From: an uncultured Lentibacter sp.
GTDB taxonomy: Bacteria > Pseudomonadota > Alphaproteobacteria > Rhodobacterales > Rhodobacteraceae
Assembly: GCA_947497495.1 (NCBI GenBank)
Contig: CANMGT010000002.1
Coordinates: forward strand, 423,148-487,147
Length of the DNA: 64,000 nucleotides
Reading direction: 5' to 3'
The translations under genes and the position numbers were made by a program. Shown piece after piece: positions 53,398 to 62,611 of the stretch. Positions within the stretch are counted from its first letter, which is position 1. Each line of letters begins with the position of its first letter. The notes below the pieces were generated by a model, which saw only the letters and a list, made by a program, of their open reading frames with translations, was not told where the DNA came from and did no database searches.

Positions 53398-54363
53398 TCA
53401 TTCCCCAAGCATCCACTCCCCCTCAGGCCAGAATGCGTGGAAAGCGAAGGCGAACATCACGTCATGCGCCACATCCTTGCCCACTGCGTCGCGCACCCGC
53501 ACGTTGCCCACATCACGGCCCGCGGCCACCGAAGAGCTGTCCAAAGCCGAGGCCTGCCCGGCCTTCCAGCTCAGCACGAGGCCTGCCTCGCGGATTTCGC
53601 CGGCCTCAGCCAGCCGCGTGAGCACCCACGCGCGGTCGCCCACGCGCACCACGCGCTGCAACGCATCAACGCCATGCGGCGGCATTTCTCCACTATAAAG
53701 GAAGGGCCGCGCCGAGCTGTCGTATCCCACGTAAGGGTTCTGTCCGTAGGGGCGGCTGTGCGTCGGCTCGGCCATAACAATCCCGTCAGGGCGGCGCGCG
53801 CGAAAACTCTCCCAGCTTTCCATCCAGCTCGGCAGCGTCGCAAGGCTCACCCCGTTCATCTCGCCAACGATGCCCTGCCCGATGGCTTGCTGCCACCAGC
53901 TCTCTGTCTGGCGGTCATACATCACCATATCGGAGTTGCGCAGCATGCCCGAGACGCCAAACTCCAGCACCTTGCCCTGCACCCGTCGATCAAAGGTGAT
54001 CGCCGAGTTGCACAGCGGGCAAAACGTCACCGCAACAGGCACGCCACCGACTTTATCGTTCACGATCTCATGCCACGTCAGGTAGCGCAGCGGATAAGCC
54101 CGTGCGCGCGCACCTTCCATTTCCAGCACGATCACCGCCTCCTCGGCGCCAATCCGCGTTTCGCCCGCTGCGTCAACAAACTGCGGATCAGACAGCGCCG
54201 GAATGCCGTCTTTGCCTGGCCCGCCAGACAAAATCTCGCGCCAGTTGTTCACGGAGGTGTTGGTAAAGTCGGTCTTGGGCCAAACGTGCTTCCAAAAGCT
54301 CGGATCGGCCAGAGCAGCGCTGCCAAGCAGCAACATCAAACAGAGTGAAAGCAGGTATCGCAT
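53398..54363 (-). CDS. DUF3179 domain-containing protein
   Basis: A 321-residue exported protein with a signal peptide (MRYLLSLCLMLLLGSAALAD). The DUF3179 core includes GAEEAVIVLEMEGARARAYP, LTWHEIVNDKVGGVPVAVTF and the conserved FCPLCNSAITFDRRV (about residues 112-126), with the CxxC, followed by GVSGMLRNSDMVMYDRQTES. The family's function is not known; the CPLC motif suggests a metal or redox role in the periplasm. An insertion sequence ends about 40 bases after its stop, so its terminator may have been displaced. Confidence 0.82.
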   Translation of the reverse strand: MRYLLSLCLMLLLGSAALADPSFWKHVWPKTDFTNTSVNNWREILSGGPGKDGIPALSDPQFVDAAGETRIGAEEAVIVLEMEGARARAYPLRYLTWHEIVNDKVGGVPVAVTFCPLCNSAITFDRRVQGKVLEFGVSGMLRNSDMVMYDRQTESWWQQAIGQGIVGEMNGVSLATLPSWMESWESFRARRPDGIVMAEPTHSRPYGQNPYVGYDSSARPFLYSGEMPPHGVDALQRVVRVGDRAWVLTRLAEAGEIREAGLVLSWKAGQASALDSSSVAAGRDVGNVRVRDAVGKDVAHDVMFAFAFHAFWPEGEWMLGE

Positions 54364-54433
54364 GGCTATCTCCTTTTAAGGGAGAGCATGCGCGATGGGG
54401 CGGCTTATTGATAGCCGCCCCACGCAGAGTTGA

Positions 54434-54982
54434 TTATTCCGTGACAGTCACTGACTTCATCTGGTCAGGCTTGCCAATCACAGAGCCGTTCTGGCCCGTG
54501 CCGCGCTTGATCATGTCCAGCACATCAAGCCCTTCGGTAACGCGGCCCACAACAGTATATTGGCCGTTCAAGCCCTCGTTTGGCGCAAACATGATAAAGA
54601 ACTGGCTGTTGGCTGAGTCAGGGTTCATGCTGCGGGCCATGCCAACAACACCGCGCTCATAAGGAATGTCTGAGAACTCGGCTTTAAGGTCGCCCAGATC
54701 CGAGCCACCCCGGCCCGCCATCGCCATGTTGCCGCCTTCCATGCGGCCAAACTCAACGTCGCCCGTCTGCGCCATAAAGCCGTCGATCACGCGGTGAAAC
54801 ACCACGCCGTCATACTTGCCGTCTTTGGCGAGTGACGTGATCTGCGCCACATGGCCCGGGGCCACATCTTCCAACAGGTCGATGACGATCGTGCCGTTGG
54901 CCTCGCCTTCCACCACGATCTCAAGGCCAGTGGCCATGGCCGAGCTGGCCATCAGTGAGAATGCGAGCGCAAACTTATACAT
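54434..54982 (-). CDS. Periplasmic cyclophilin-type peptidyl-prolyl isomerase
   Basis: A 182-residue prolyl isomerase with a signal peptide (MYKFALAFSLMASSAMA). Core blocks are KYDGVVFHRVIDGFMAQTGD (catalytic Arg in FHRV), GMARSMNPDSANSQFFIMFA and LNGQYTVVGRVTEGLDVLD. Its start overlaps the end of the cytoplasmic paralogue by eight bases, so the two are one transcription unit: a tandem duplication with the copies sent to different compartments. It probably helps fold periplasmic proteins. Confidence 0.92.
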   Translation of the reverse strand: MYKFALAFSLMASSAMATGLEIVVEGEANGTIVIDLLEDVAPGHVAQITSLAKDGKYDGVVFHRVIDGFMAQTGDVEFGRMEGGNMAMAGRGGSDLGDLKAEFSDIPYERGVVGMARSMNPDSANSQFFIMFAPNEGLNGQYTVVGRVTEGLDVLDMIKRGTGQNGSVIGKPDQMKSVTVTE

Positions 54983-55481
54983 CGGCAGCCACTTTCACGC
55001 TGATCATGCGGTCTGGGTTCATCGGCGGCTCACCTTTGGCGATCGCGTCAACATGCTCCATGCCCGAAGCAACCTGCCCGTAAACGGTGTATTGGCCGTT
55101 GAGGAAGTCGTTGTCTTTGAAATTGATGAAGAACTGGCTGTTGGCGCTGTTCGGGTTGGCCGAACGGGCCGCACCAAGGCTGCCGCGCGCATGCGGGATG
55201 CGACCGAATTCGGCAGGCAGATCAGGCAAGTCAGAGCCGCCAGTGCCTGCGCGGCCCGGGTTGTAGTCAGATTCCATGTTGCAGAACTGCACGTCGCCCG
55301 TCTGCGCCATAAAGCCGTCGATCACACGGTGAAACGCGACATTGTCATACTTGCCAGCGCGCGCCAGCTCTTTCATCCGCTCACAATGGGCCGGAGCCAC
55401 ATCGGGCATCAGCTCGATCACGACAGTCCCGCCTGTCAGTTCCATCAAGATCGTGTTTTCGGGGTCTTTATAGTCGGCCAT
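54975..55481 (-). CDS. Cytoplasmic cyclophilin-type peptidyl-prolyl isomerase
   Basis: A 168-residue prolyl isomerase without signal peptide. The catalytic region KYDNVAFHRVIDGFMAQTGD is nearly the same as in its periplasmic neighbour, and SLGAARSANPNSANSQFFIN and FLNGQYTVYGQVASGMEHVD complete the fold. It is first in the two-gene minus-strand unit, divergent from pgk. Confidence 0.93.
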   Translation of the reverse strand: MADYKDPENTILMELTGGTVVIELMPDVAPAHCERMKELARAGKYDNVAFHRVIDGFMAQTGDVQFCNMESDYNPGRAGTGGSDLPDLPAEFGRIPHARGSLGAARSANPNSANSQFFINFKDNDFLNGQYTVYGQVASGMEHVDAIAKGEPPMNPDRMISVKVAADV

Positions 55482-55604
55482 CGGGCGCTCCTGTCAGTTT
55501 GATTTGCCTGTTACCTAAGACGCATTGCCGCGCGGGACAAGCCAGAGCTTGACGATTGAGCCAGATCGCGCGAAGACACGCCCACAATAGTGAGGAGACG
55601 CGAC

Positions 55605-56795
55605 ATGGCTTGGATGAAACTCGACGACCTGGACTTGGCAGGCAAACGTGTGCTCACCCGCGTTGACATCAACGTCCCTGTCCAGAACGGCGTGGTCACA
55701 GACGACACCCGCATTCAGCGCATCATCCCCACCATCGAAGCTATTCTGGCCAAAGGCGGCACGCCTGTGCTGCTGGCGCATTTCGGCCGCCCCAAGGGCA
55801 AAGTCGTGCTCGACATGAGCCTGCGCGTGGTGCTGCCCGCGCTGCAAAACGCTCTGGGCCGCAAAGTCGCTTTCGTAGAAACGCTCGACGCCGCCGAAAA
55901 CCTCACAGAAGAGGCGCGCGAAGCCGACGTGATCTTGATCGAGAACATTCGCTTTCATGCGGGCGAATCCGCCAACGACCCCGCATTTGCAAAGCGCCTC
56001 GCAGGCCTCGGCGACGTCTACTGCAACGACGCCTTTTCGGCCGCGCACCGCGCCCACGCCTCAACAGAGGGTGTCGCACACCACCTGCCCGCCTGCGCGG
56101 GCCGTCTCATGCAGGCCGAGCTCGAAGCGCTCGAAGGCGCGCTCTCTGCGCCCAAGCACCCCGTCGGCGCTGTTGTGGGCGGTGCGAAAGTCAGCTCCAA
56201 GCTCGACTTGCTGTCAAACCTTGTTGAAAAGCTCGACGTGCTGATCATCGGCGGCGGCATGGCCAACACCTTCCTCATGGCGATGGGCGCACAGCTCGGC
56301 GGCTCTCTCGTTGAGGCCGACCTGCTGGAAACCGCCCGCGAGATCATGATCAAAGCCGAGACACGCGGCTGCCGCATCATCCTGCCTGTCGACGGGCTTG
56401 TCGCACGGGAGTTCAAAGCTGGCGCGGCCTACGACGTGATCGCCCTCAACGAGGCCACGATTCTGGACGCTGACCAGATGGTACTTGACGCAGGCCCAGA
56501 GGCCGTCACCGTCATCAACGACGAGATCAAAAAGCTCAACACGCTGATCTGGAACGGCCCGCTCGGCGCGTTTGAAATCGCCCCGTTTGACACCGCCACA
56601 ATCGCCGCAGCGCGCGCCGCCGCGAGCGAAACAAAGGCAGGCCGCCTGATCACGGTCGCAGGCGGCGGTGACACGGTCGCCGCTCTCAACCAGGCCGAGG
56701 CCGCTGACGACTTCAGCTACATCTCCACAGCGGGCGGCGCCTTCCTTGAGTGGATGGAAGGCAAAGCCCTGCCCGGCGTCAAAGCCCTCGGATAG
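55605..56795 (+). CDS. pgk: Phosphoglycerate kinase
   Basis: A 396-residue glycolytic and gluconeogenic enzyme that moves phosphate between 1,3-bisphosphoglycerate and ADP. Signatures are [16 protein letters not shown] (about residues 14-29), [48 protein letters not shown] and the ATP loop [13 protein letters not shown]. The ATG at 55605 follows GAGGAG; the frame opens at a GTG five codons earlier. An SDR gene follows after 57 bases. Confidence 0.96.
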   Translation: MAWMKLDDLDLAGKRVLTRVDINVPVQNGVVTDDTRIQRIIPTIEAILAKGGTPVLLAHFGRPKGKVVLDMSLRVVLPALQNALGRKVAFVETLDAAENLTEEAREADVILIENIRFHAGESANDPAFAKRLAGLGDVYCNDAFSAAHRAHASTEGVAHHLPACAGRLMQAELEALEGALSAPKHPVGAVVGGAKVSSKLDLLSNLVEKLDVLIIGGGMANTFLMAMGAQLGGSLVEADLLETAREIMIKAETRGCRIILPVDGLVAREFKAGAAYDVIALNEATILDADQMVLDAGPEAVTVINDEIKKLNTLIWNGPLGAFEIAPFDTATIAAARAAASETKAGRLITVAGGGDTVAALNQAEAADDFSYISTAGGAFLEWMEGKALPGVKALG

Positions 56796-56852
56796 GCCTT
56801 CCTAAACGCAAGCGGCAGCGCTACGCTCCCGCAAACGAGGAGGTACGCACAT

Positions 56853-57626
56853 ATGCCCGACTACTGCCTGATCACCGGCGCCTCCGGCGGCCTTGGCGTC
56901 GAGTTTGCCCGCCTGGCCGCGCAAGCGGGCTACGCGCTTATCCTGTCGGCCCGCTCCGAAGCCCGCCTGGCCCCCTTGGCGCAAGAGCTGATCGCCAAAG
57001 GCACAGAAGTCCACATCCTCACAGCAGACCTCGCCCAAGCTGGCGCAGCCCAAGCTCTCTGGCAGAGCGCCGAAGCGATCGGCCCTGTCAGAATCCTCGT
57101 CAACAACGCAGGCCTCGGCGTGCATGGCCTCATCCAGTCGCCAGACACATGGGCGCAAGACACCACGCTCCTCGCCGTCAACGTCACAGCCGCCGCCGAC
57201 TTGATGAAGCTCGCCGCCATCGACATGAGCACCCGTGGCCAAGGCCGTATCCTCAACGTCGCCTCCTCGGCAGCCTTCATGCCCGGCCCGAGCATGAGCC
57301 GCTACCACGCCTCAAAAGCCTTCCTCCTCAACCTTTCGGAAGCCGCCGCGTCAGACCTCAAAGGAACAGGCGTCACCGTCACAGCCCTCTGCCCCGGCCC
57401 GACGGCAACAGGCTTCTTTGACGCCGGAAACGTCAACGGCGCCCTCGCCCTCAAACTTCTCCCCAAAGCCAACGCAGCCTCCGTCACACGCTCGGGCTGG
57501 CGCGCCATGATGTCGGGCAAAGCCGTCCATATTCCCGGTGTGCTCTACAAGATCATTGCCTTCGCCATGCGCCTCACCCCGCGCCCGCTGGCCACCACTA
57601 TCGCCAAACTCTACTGGCGCAAGTAA
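56853..57626 (+). CDS. Short-chain dehydrogenase/reductase
   Basis: A 257-residue classical SDR. The coenzyme loop is CLITGASGGLGVEFARLA (about residues 5-22) with ILSARSEARL suggesting NADP(H); ILVNNAGLGVHG, the catalytic Ser in ILNVASSAAFMPGPSMSRYH and the YxxxK as YHASK (about residue 150) are all present. The C-terminal LKGTGVTVTALCPGPTATGF block fits the YqjQ/DltE-like group. It has a strong ribosome site (GAGGAGG). Substrate unknown; the last 40 residues are hydrophobic and may touch the membrane. Confidence 0.87.
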   Translation: MPDYCLITGASGGLGVEFARLAAQAGYALILSARSEARLAPLAQELIAKGTEVHILTADLAQAGAAQALWQSAEAIGPVRILVNNAGLGVHGLIQSPDTWAQDTTLLAVNVTAAADLMKLAAIDMSTRGQGRILNVASSAAFMPGPSMSRYHASKAFLLNLSEAAASDLKGTGVTVTALCPGPTATGFFDAGNVNGALALKLLPKANAASVTRSGWRAMMSGKAVHIPGVLYKIIAFAMRLTPRPLATTIAKLYWRK

Positions 57627-57650
57627 CCGTAGGCGCAAGCCGCCAGCCCT

Positions 57651-58088
57651 CTACCCGTCAACGCCGTCGCGCCCTTGAACAACCATCATACTCGCCGTCA
57701 AATGCGCGATCTCGGCCGCACCCGAAAACGCCCGCGCCTCGGCAAACATAACCGTCCGCCCCGCCTTCATAACCCGCCCCTCAAAGCGAAACAGATCGCC
57801 CTTGGCGACGCGCATCAGCGAAGTCTTCAGCTCGATCGTCAAAACAGCAGCGCCTTCAGGCATCAGGCTATAGGCCGCATAGCCCGCCGCCGAGTCGAGC
57901 ACCGTCGTCACCACCCCCGCATGCAAAAACCCGTGTTGCTGCGTGAAATCGGCGTTGAACGGCATTTCCAACTCGACAGCCCCCGCCTCAATACTTGCGA
58001 TCCGCGCGCCAAGCGTCTGCATAACCCTCTGGCGCGCAAAGCTTTCCCGCACCCGCGCCTCAAAGTCGCCCTGCGTTTCAAATGTCAT
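57651..58088 (-). CDS. PaaI-family hotdog thioesterase
   Basis: A 145-residue single-domain hotdog thioesterase. The core block FTQQHGFLHAGVVTTVLDSA holds the catalytic region (the HGFLHAG Gly/His with the following Asp), then MPEGAAVLTIELKTSLMRVA. Enzymes of this group hydrolyse acyl-CoA, such as phenylacetyl-CoA or aromatic thioesters; the substrate is not set. The ATG at 58088 is chosen over 58109, since MTFETQGDFEARVRESFARQ begins the normal N-terminal helix. It faces ftsB with a divergent gap of 208 bases. Confidence 0.88.
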   Translation of the reverse strand: MTFETQGDFEARVRESFARQRVMQTLGARIASIEAGAVELEMPFNADFTQQHGFLHAGVVTTVLDSAAGYAAYSLMPEGAAVLTIELKTSLMRVAKGDLFRFEGRVMKAGRTVMFAEARAFSGAAEIAHLTASMMVVQGRDGVDG

Positions 58089-58296
58089 ATGTCTCTCCCG
58101 CATCCGCACGTTGTCGCCCTATTGTGACAGGAAAATTGTGACATGAAAGACTCTCTCTGTGGCAGAAATGAAGGCAATTCCGGCTTTCCTCAAATGAGCC
58201 GTTCACGTCAAAGGCAACTTGTGTCAATGTCGCCATGCGTCATCAAGAACGCGATCCAACCATAAACGCAAATGCGCAAAACGAGGCAGACAAGCG

Positions 58297-58596
58297 ATGA
58301 AACCCCGCAAGACACCAGCGTTTGGGACGCTGATCTTTTTTGCACTGGCGTTCAGCTTGTCACTCTACTTTGTCTTCGCCGCCATTCAAGGCGACTACGG
58401 CCTGTTCCGCCGCGCCGAAATCAATGCCGAGCAAAAAGCCCTCTCCCGCGAGCTGGCCAGCCTTCAAAAGCGTGTTGACTGGATGGAAAACCTCACAAAG
58501 CGCCTCTCGGACGACTACCTCGACATTGATCTGCTGGATGAACGCGCCCGCGACACGCTCGGATATGTGCGCGCCGACGAAATCGTTATCCGCTAA
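58297..58596 (+). CDS. ftsB: Septum formation initiator FtsB
   Basis: A 99-residue bitopic divisome protein. A short basic N-terminus precedes the membrane helix (LIFFALAFSLSLYFVFAAIQ, residues 12-31), and a periplasmic coiled coil (AEQKALSRELASLQKRVDWM) and the conserved ERARDTLGYVRADE end follow. FtsB joins FtsL and FtsQ to activate septal wall synthesis. The ATG at 58297 follows GAGG, and a longer frame is unlikely. ftsB next to the pyruvate dehydrogenase genes is usual in Alphaproteobacteria. Confidence 0.92.
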   Translation: MKPRKTPAFGTLIFFALAFSLSLYFVFAAIQGDYGLFRRAEINAEQKALSRELASLQKRVDWMENLTKRLSDDYLDIDLLDERARDTLGYVRADEIVIR

Positions 58597-58691
58597 GCCC
58601 CCCTTTTTGACAATTCGAAACGCTTTCAGAGCGCCGATAGGCTGCACCCTGTAAAAACATCTCGCAACATGGGCTGCTTTGGTGTATCAAA

Positions 58692-58709
58692 TAGTTTAAC
58701 GCTAAACTA
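58692..58709. promoter_or_regulatory. Palindromic operator upstream of pdhA
   Basis: TAGTTTA-ACGC-TAAACTA is a perfect 7+4+7 inverted repeat, 25 bases before the pdhA start. It stands where a repressor of the pdh operon would bind. It does not look like the PdhR site of E. coli, so a different regulator is likely. Confidence 0.55.
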
Positions 58710-58734
58710 ATTTACGCCAAGGGAGATGTGCTTT

Positions 58735-59724
58735 ATGGCCACCCGTAAAAGCAAAGCGAAGTCAAACACTTCGCCGGAAGAGTTGAAAAGCTTCTATCGC
58801 GACATGCTGCTGATCCGCCGATTCGAAGAAAAGGCAGGGCAGCTCTACGGAATGGGCCTGATCGGCGGTTTCTGTCACTTGTACATCGGCCAGGAGGCGG
58901 TTGTTGTCGGCCTTGAGGCCGCTGCCAAAGAGGGCGACAAACGCATCACCTCCTACCGCGACCACGGCCATATGCTCGCCTGCGGGATGAACCCGAACGG
59001 CGTCATGGCCGAGCTGACAGGCCGCGAAGGTGGCTACTCCAAGGGCAAGGGCGGCTCGATGCACATGTTCAGCAAAGAGAAGCACTTTTACGGCGGTCAC
59101 GGCATCGTCGCAGCCCAAGTGCCCCTCGGCGCAGGCCTTGCCTTCTCGGACAAATACAAAGGCAACGACAACGTCACCTTCACCTACTTCGGCGATGGCG
59201 CTGCCAACCAGGGCCAGGTCTACGAAACCTTCAACATGGCCGCCCTCTGGGATTTGCCAGTTGTCTTCGTGATCGAGAACAACCAATACGCCATGGGCAC
59301 CTCGCAGCAGCGCTCAACCTCCTCACCCGACATTTTCCACCGCGGCGAAGCCTTTGGAATCAAAGGACAACTCGTTGACGGGATGGATGTTCTGGCTGTC
59401 AAGGAAGCGGGCGAAATCGCCGTGGCCCACTGCCGGGCAGGCAAAGGCCCCTACATTCTTGAAGTCAAAACCTACCGCTACCGCGGCCACTCGATGTCAG
59501 ATCCGGCCAAGTATCGCACCCGCGAAGAAGTCCAGAAAGTGCGAGAAAAGTCAGACGCCATCGAACACGTGCGCGAGCTTTTGCTGCAAGGCAAACACGC
59601 CACGGAAGACGAGCTGAAAGCGATCGACAAAGAGATCAAGGCCGTCGTCAACGAAAGCGCCGAATTCGCCAAAACTTCCCCCGAACCAGCGCTCGACGAG
59701 CTCTGGACAGATATTTACGCGTAA
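58735..59724 (+). CDS. pdhA: Pyruvate dehydrogenase E1 component, alpha subunit
   Basis: A 329-residue thiamine diphosphate enzyme that decarboxylates pyruvate together with PdhB. The ThDP motif is [20 protein letters not shown] to NNQYAMGT (about residues 155-190), the entrance region has [17 protein letters not shown] and the phosphorylation-loop region is [19 protein letters not shown]. The alpha/beta split form is usual for alphaproteobacteria and mitochondria. The ATG at 58735 follows GGGAG. It is the first of pdhA-pdhB-pdhC. Confidence 0.96.
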   Translation: MATRKSKAKSNTSPEELKSFYRDMLLIRRFEEKAGQLYGMGLIGGFCHLYIGQEAVVVGLEAAAKEGDKRITSYRDHGHMLACGMNPNGVMAELTGREGGYSKGKGGSMHMFSKEKHFYGGHGIVAAQVPLGAGLAFSDKYKGNDNVTFTYFGDGAANQGQVYETFNMAALWDLPVVFVIENNQYAMGTSQQRSTSSPDIFHRGEAFGIKGQLVDGMDVLAVKEAGEIAVAHCRAGKGPYILEVKTYRYRGHSMSDPAKYRTREEVQKVREKSDAIEHVRELLLQGKHATEDELKAIDKEIKAVVNESAEFAKTSPEPALDELWTDIYA

Positions 59725-59746
59725 GTCGGACGAAAGGACACACAAC

Positions 59747-61108
59747 ATGGCTATAGAAATTCTCATGCCCGCCCTCTCGCCCACCATGGAAGAAGGCACG
59801 CTCGCAAAATGGCTCGTCAAAGAGGGCGACACGGTTCAGTCAGGTGACATCATCGCCGAGATCGAAACCGACAAGGCGACAATGGAGTTTGAAGCGGTTG
59901 ACGAAGGCGTCATCGGCAAAATCCTGATCGCAGAAGGCACCGAGGGCGTTAAGGTTAACACCGCCATCGCCATTATCGGCGAGGAAGGCGAAGACATGAG
60001 CGCAAGCGCGCCAGCCGCCCCTGCCGAAGCCGCGCCCGCCGCAGCCCCCGCCTCTGTTCCCGCACAAGCCGCCGCCCCCGCAGCCCCTGCCCGCGACGTC
60101 ACGCCAGACTGGCCCGAAGGCACCGAGCTCAAACAACAGACCGTCCGCGAAGCCTTGCGCGATGGCATGTCCGAAGAAATGCGCCGCGACGACGGTGTAT
60201 TCCTGATGGGTGAAGAAGTCGCCGAATACCAAGGCGCTTACAAAATCTCCCAAGGCATGCTGGAAGAGTTTGGCTCCAAACGCGTCATCGACACGCCGAT
60301 CACCGAGCACGGTTTTGCCGGCATCGCCACAGGCGCAGCCTTTGGCGGTCTCAAGCCCATCGTCGAGTTCATGACATTCAACTTCGCCATGCAAGCCATT
60401 GATCACATTATCAACTCGGCCGCCAAGACGCTCTATATGTCCGGTGGCCAGATGGGCGCGCCAATGGTCTTCCGCGGCCCCAACGGCGCAGCGGCCCGCG
60501 TGGGCGCACAGCACTCACAGGACTACGCCGCATGGTATGCCATGGTTCCGGGCCTTAAGGTCGTCATGCCTTACTCCGCATCCGACTATAAAGGCCTGAT
60601 GAAAACCGCGATCCGCGACCCGAACCCGGTAATCTTCCTCGAAAACGAGATTCTTTACGGCAAGTCCTTCGACGTGCCTGTGATGGACGACTACACAGTG
60701 CCGTTTGGCAAGGCCCGCATCTGGCGGACCGGCTCTGACGTGACCATCGTCAGCTTCGGTATCGGCATGCAGTATGCCTTGGAAGCCGCTGATAAGCTTG
60801 CAGAAGATGGCATTTCTGCTGAGGTGATCGACCTGCGCACATTGCGCCCGATCGACTACGACACAGTGCTCGCCTCGGTGCAAAAAACCAACCGCTGCGT
60901 GACCGTCGAGGAAGGCTGGCCTGTCGGTTCGATCGGCAACCACCTCTCCGCCACAATCATGGAGCGCGCCTTCGATTACCTCGACGCACCGGTGATAAAC
61001 TGTACAGGCAAAGACGTGCCCATGCCCTATGCCGCCAACCTCGAAAAACACGCGCTGCTGACAACCGATGAAGTCGTCGCAGCCGTCAAACAAGTCACCT
61101 ATCGTTAA
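59747..61108 (+). CDS. pdhB: Pyruvate dehydrogenase E1 beta subunit with N-terminal lipoyl domain
   Basis: A 453-residue subunit. Residues 1-80 form a lipoyl domain, with the lipoylated Lys in [16 protein letters not shown] (about residue 43). An Ala/Pro linker (about 85-118) joins it to the transketolase-like E1-beta part ([20 protein letters not shown] onward, [59 protein letters not shown]). The lipoyl domain on E1-beta is a known alphaproteobacterial trait. The first 190 bases are nearly the same as the start of pdhC. Confidence 0.95.
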   Translation: MAIEILMPALSPTMEEGTLAKWLVKEGDTVQSGDIIAEIETDKATMEFEAVDEGVIGKILIAEGTEGVKVNTAIAIIGEEGEDMSASAPAAPAEAAPAAAPASVPAQAAAPAAPARDVTPDWPEGTELKQQTVREALRDGMSEEMRRDDGVFLMGEEVAEYQGAYKISQGMLEEFGSKRVIDTPITEHGFAGIATGAAFGGLKPIVEFMTFNFAMQAIDHIINSAAKTLYMSGGQMGAPMVFRGPNGAAARVGAQHSQDYAAWYAMVPGLKVVMPYSASDYKGLMKTAIRDPNPVIFLENEILYGKSFDVPVMDDYTVPFGKARIWRTGSDVTIVSFGIGMQYALEAADKLAEDGISAEVIDLRTLRPIDYDTVLASVQKTNRCVTVEEGWPVGSIGNHLSATIMERAFDYLDAPVINCTGKDVPMPYAANLEKHALLTTDEVVAAVKQVTYR

Positions 61109-61120
61109 GGGAGCGCACAG

Positions 61121-62431
61121 ATGCCAATAGAAATCCTCATGCCCGCCCTCTCGCCCACCATGGAAGAAGGCACGCTGGCCAAATGGCTCGTCAAAGAAGG
61201 CGATAGCGTCCAGTCAGGCGACATCCTCTGCGAAATCGAAACCGACAAGGCAACGATGGAGTTTGAAGCGGTTGACGAAGGCACCATCGGCAGAATCCTT
61301 GTGCCTGATGGCTCCGAAGGCGTCACTGTCAACACAGCCATCGCCGTGCTGCTTGAAGACGGTGAAAGCGAATCTGATATCGGCGCAGCCCCCGCCCCAA
61401 GCGCCCAAGCGGCCCCCGCCGCGACAGCGGGTGCAGAGGCGGCCCCTTCAGGGGGCTCCGATAAGCCCGCAGCCCCTGCGCCTGCCGCTCCGGCCCGCGA
61501 TGGCAGCCGCGTATTCGCCTCGCCGCTCGCCCGCCGTATCGCCGCAGACAAGGGCCTCGATCTGGCGCAAATCGCAGGCTCCGGCCCAAAGGGCCGTATC
61601 GTCAAAGCCGATGTCACAGGAGACGTCAAAACAGCTGCTCCAGCCGCTAAAGCGGCACCAGCCGCCGCAACCGCACCCGCTGCTGCCGCCATGCCCGCAA
61701 GCCCCTCCGCCGACATGGTCGCGCGTGCCTACGAGGGTCGCGAGTACGAGGAGATCGCCCTCAACGGCATGCGCAAAACCATTGCCGCGCGCCTCACCGA
61801 GGCCAAGCAGACAGTGCCGCACTTCTACCTGCGCCGCGAAATCAAGCTCGACGCCCTGCTCGCTTTCCGCAGCCAGCTCAACAAGCAACTCGAAGCACGC
61901 GGCGTGAAGCTTTCGGTCAACGACTTTATCATCAAGGCCTGCGCCCTCGCGTTGCAGGCCGTGCCCACGGCCAATGCCGTCTGGGCGGGTGACCGTGTCT
62001 TGCAAATGAAAGCCTCTGACGTGGCCGTTGCCGTCGCCATCGAGGGCGGGCTGTTCACGCCCGTGCTGCAAGACGCCGAGCAAAAGTCGCTCTCGTCGCT
62101 CAGTACCGAGATGAAAGATCTCGCCGCCCGCGCGCGCGACCGCAAACTTGCGCCGCACGAATACCTTGGCGGCAGTTTCGCAATCTCCAATCTCGGGATG
62201 ATGGGCATCGAGAACTTCGACGCCATCGTCAACCCGCCCCATGCGGGCATCCTCGCGGTTGGCGCGGGCGTCAAAAAGCCCGTGGTCAACGCCGAGGGTG
62301 AGCTGGCCATCGCCACGGTGATGTCTGTCACCATGTCTGTTGATCACCGCGTCATCGACGGCGCCCTTGGGGCCGAGCTGCTCAAGCACATTGTCGACAA
62401 CCTCGAAAACCCGATGGCGATGCTCGCCTAA
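61121..62431 (+). CDS. pdhC: Dihydrolipoamide acetyltransferase (pyruvate dehydrogenase E2)
   Basis: A 436-residue E2 that moves the acetyl group to CoA and forms the complex core. Residues 1-80 are the lipoyl domain (Lys about 43), followed by an Ala/Pro linker, the peripheral-subunit binding domain (about 128-162, [20 protein letters not shown]) and the catalytic domain from about 205 with [20 protein letters not shown] and the active-site His in [20 protein letters not shown]. The order is typical. A strong terminator follows; the E3 gene is not in the window. Confidence 0.95.
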   Translation: MPIEILMPALSPTMEEGTLAKWLVKEGDSVQSGDILCEIETDKATMEFEAVDEGTIGRILVPDGSEGVTVNTAIAVLLEDGESESDIGAAPAPSAQAAPAATAGAEAAPSGGSDKPAAPAPAAPARDGSRVFASPLARRIAADKGLDLAQIAGSGPKGRIVKADVTGDVKTAAPAAKAAPAAATAPAAAAMPASPSADMVARAYEGREYEEIALNGMRKTIAARLTEAKQTVPHFYLRREIKLDALLAFRSQLNKQLEARGVKLSVNDFIIKACALALQAVPTANAVWAGDRVLQMKASDVAVAVAIEGGLFTPVLQDAEQKSLSSLSTEMKDLAARARDRKLAPHEYLGGSFAISNLGMMGIENFDAIVNPPHAGILAVGAGVKKPVVNAEGELAIATVMSVTMSVDHRVIDGALGAELLKHIVDNLENPMAMLA

Positions 62432-62451
62432 GGGGCCATTTCAAAGCCAAA

Positions 62452-62490
62452 GCGCGCGCTGCATTAACCAATGCGGCGCGCGTTTTTCGT
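62452..62490 (+). terminator. Rho-independent terminator of the pdh operon
   Basis: CGCGCGCTGCATT (62453-62465) pairs with AATGCGGCGCGCG (62470-62482) with one G-U pair around AACC, followed by five T. Confidence 0.9.
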
Positions 62491-62496
62491 TTGAAA

Positions 62497-62553
62497 ACTG
62501 TATGCACGCGTTCTGCACGGAGAGCTGCATATATAGCTGCATACCGTAGGCAC
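62497..62553 (+). repeat. 57-bp iteron element, copy 2 (possible 15-residue Cys-rich ORF)
   Basis: It is the second copy of the element at 26299-26355, identical at 53 of 57 positions and in the same orientation. The frame 62502-62549 encodes MHAFCTESCIYSCIP; start, stop, length and Cys 5, 9 and 13 are kept. It lies just after the pdh terminator, before the convergent glycosyltransferase gene. Its flank again has GTTAAC and CACTGGG at similar spacing. Confidence 0.7.
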
Positions 62554-62611
62554 GGCCACTTCTGGGCGCATTTCGCGCGTTAACCCGTCTGAACACTGGG
62601 GTTACGTTTCG

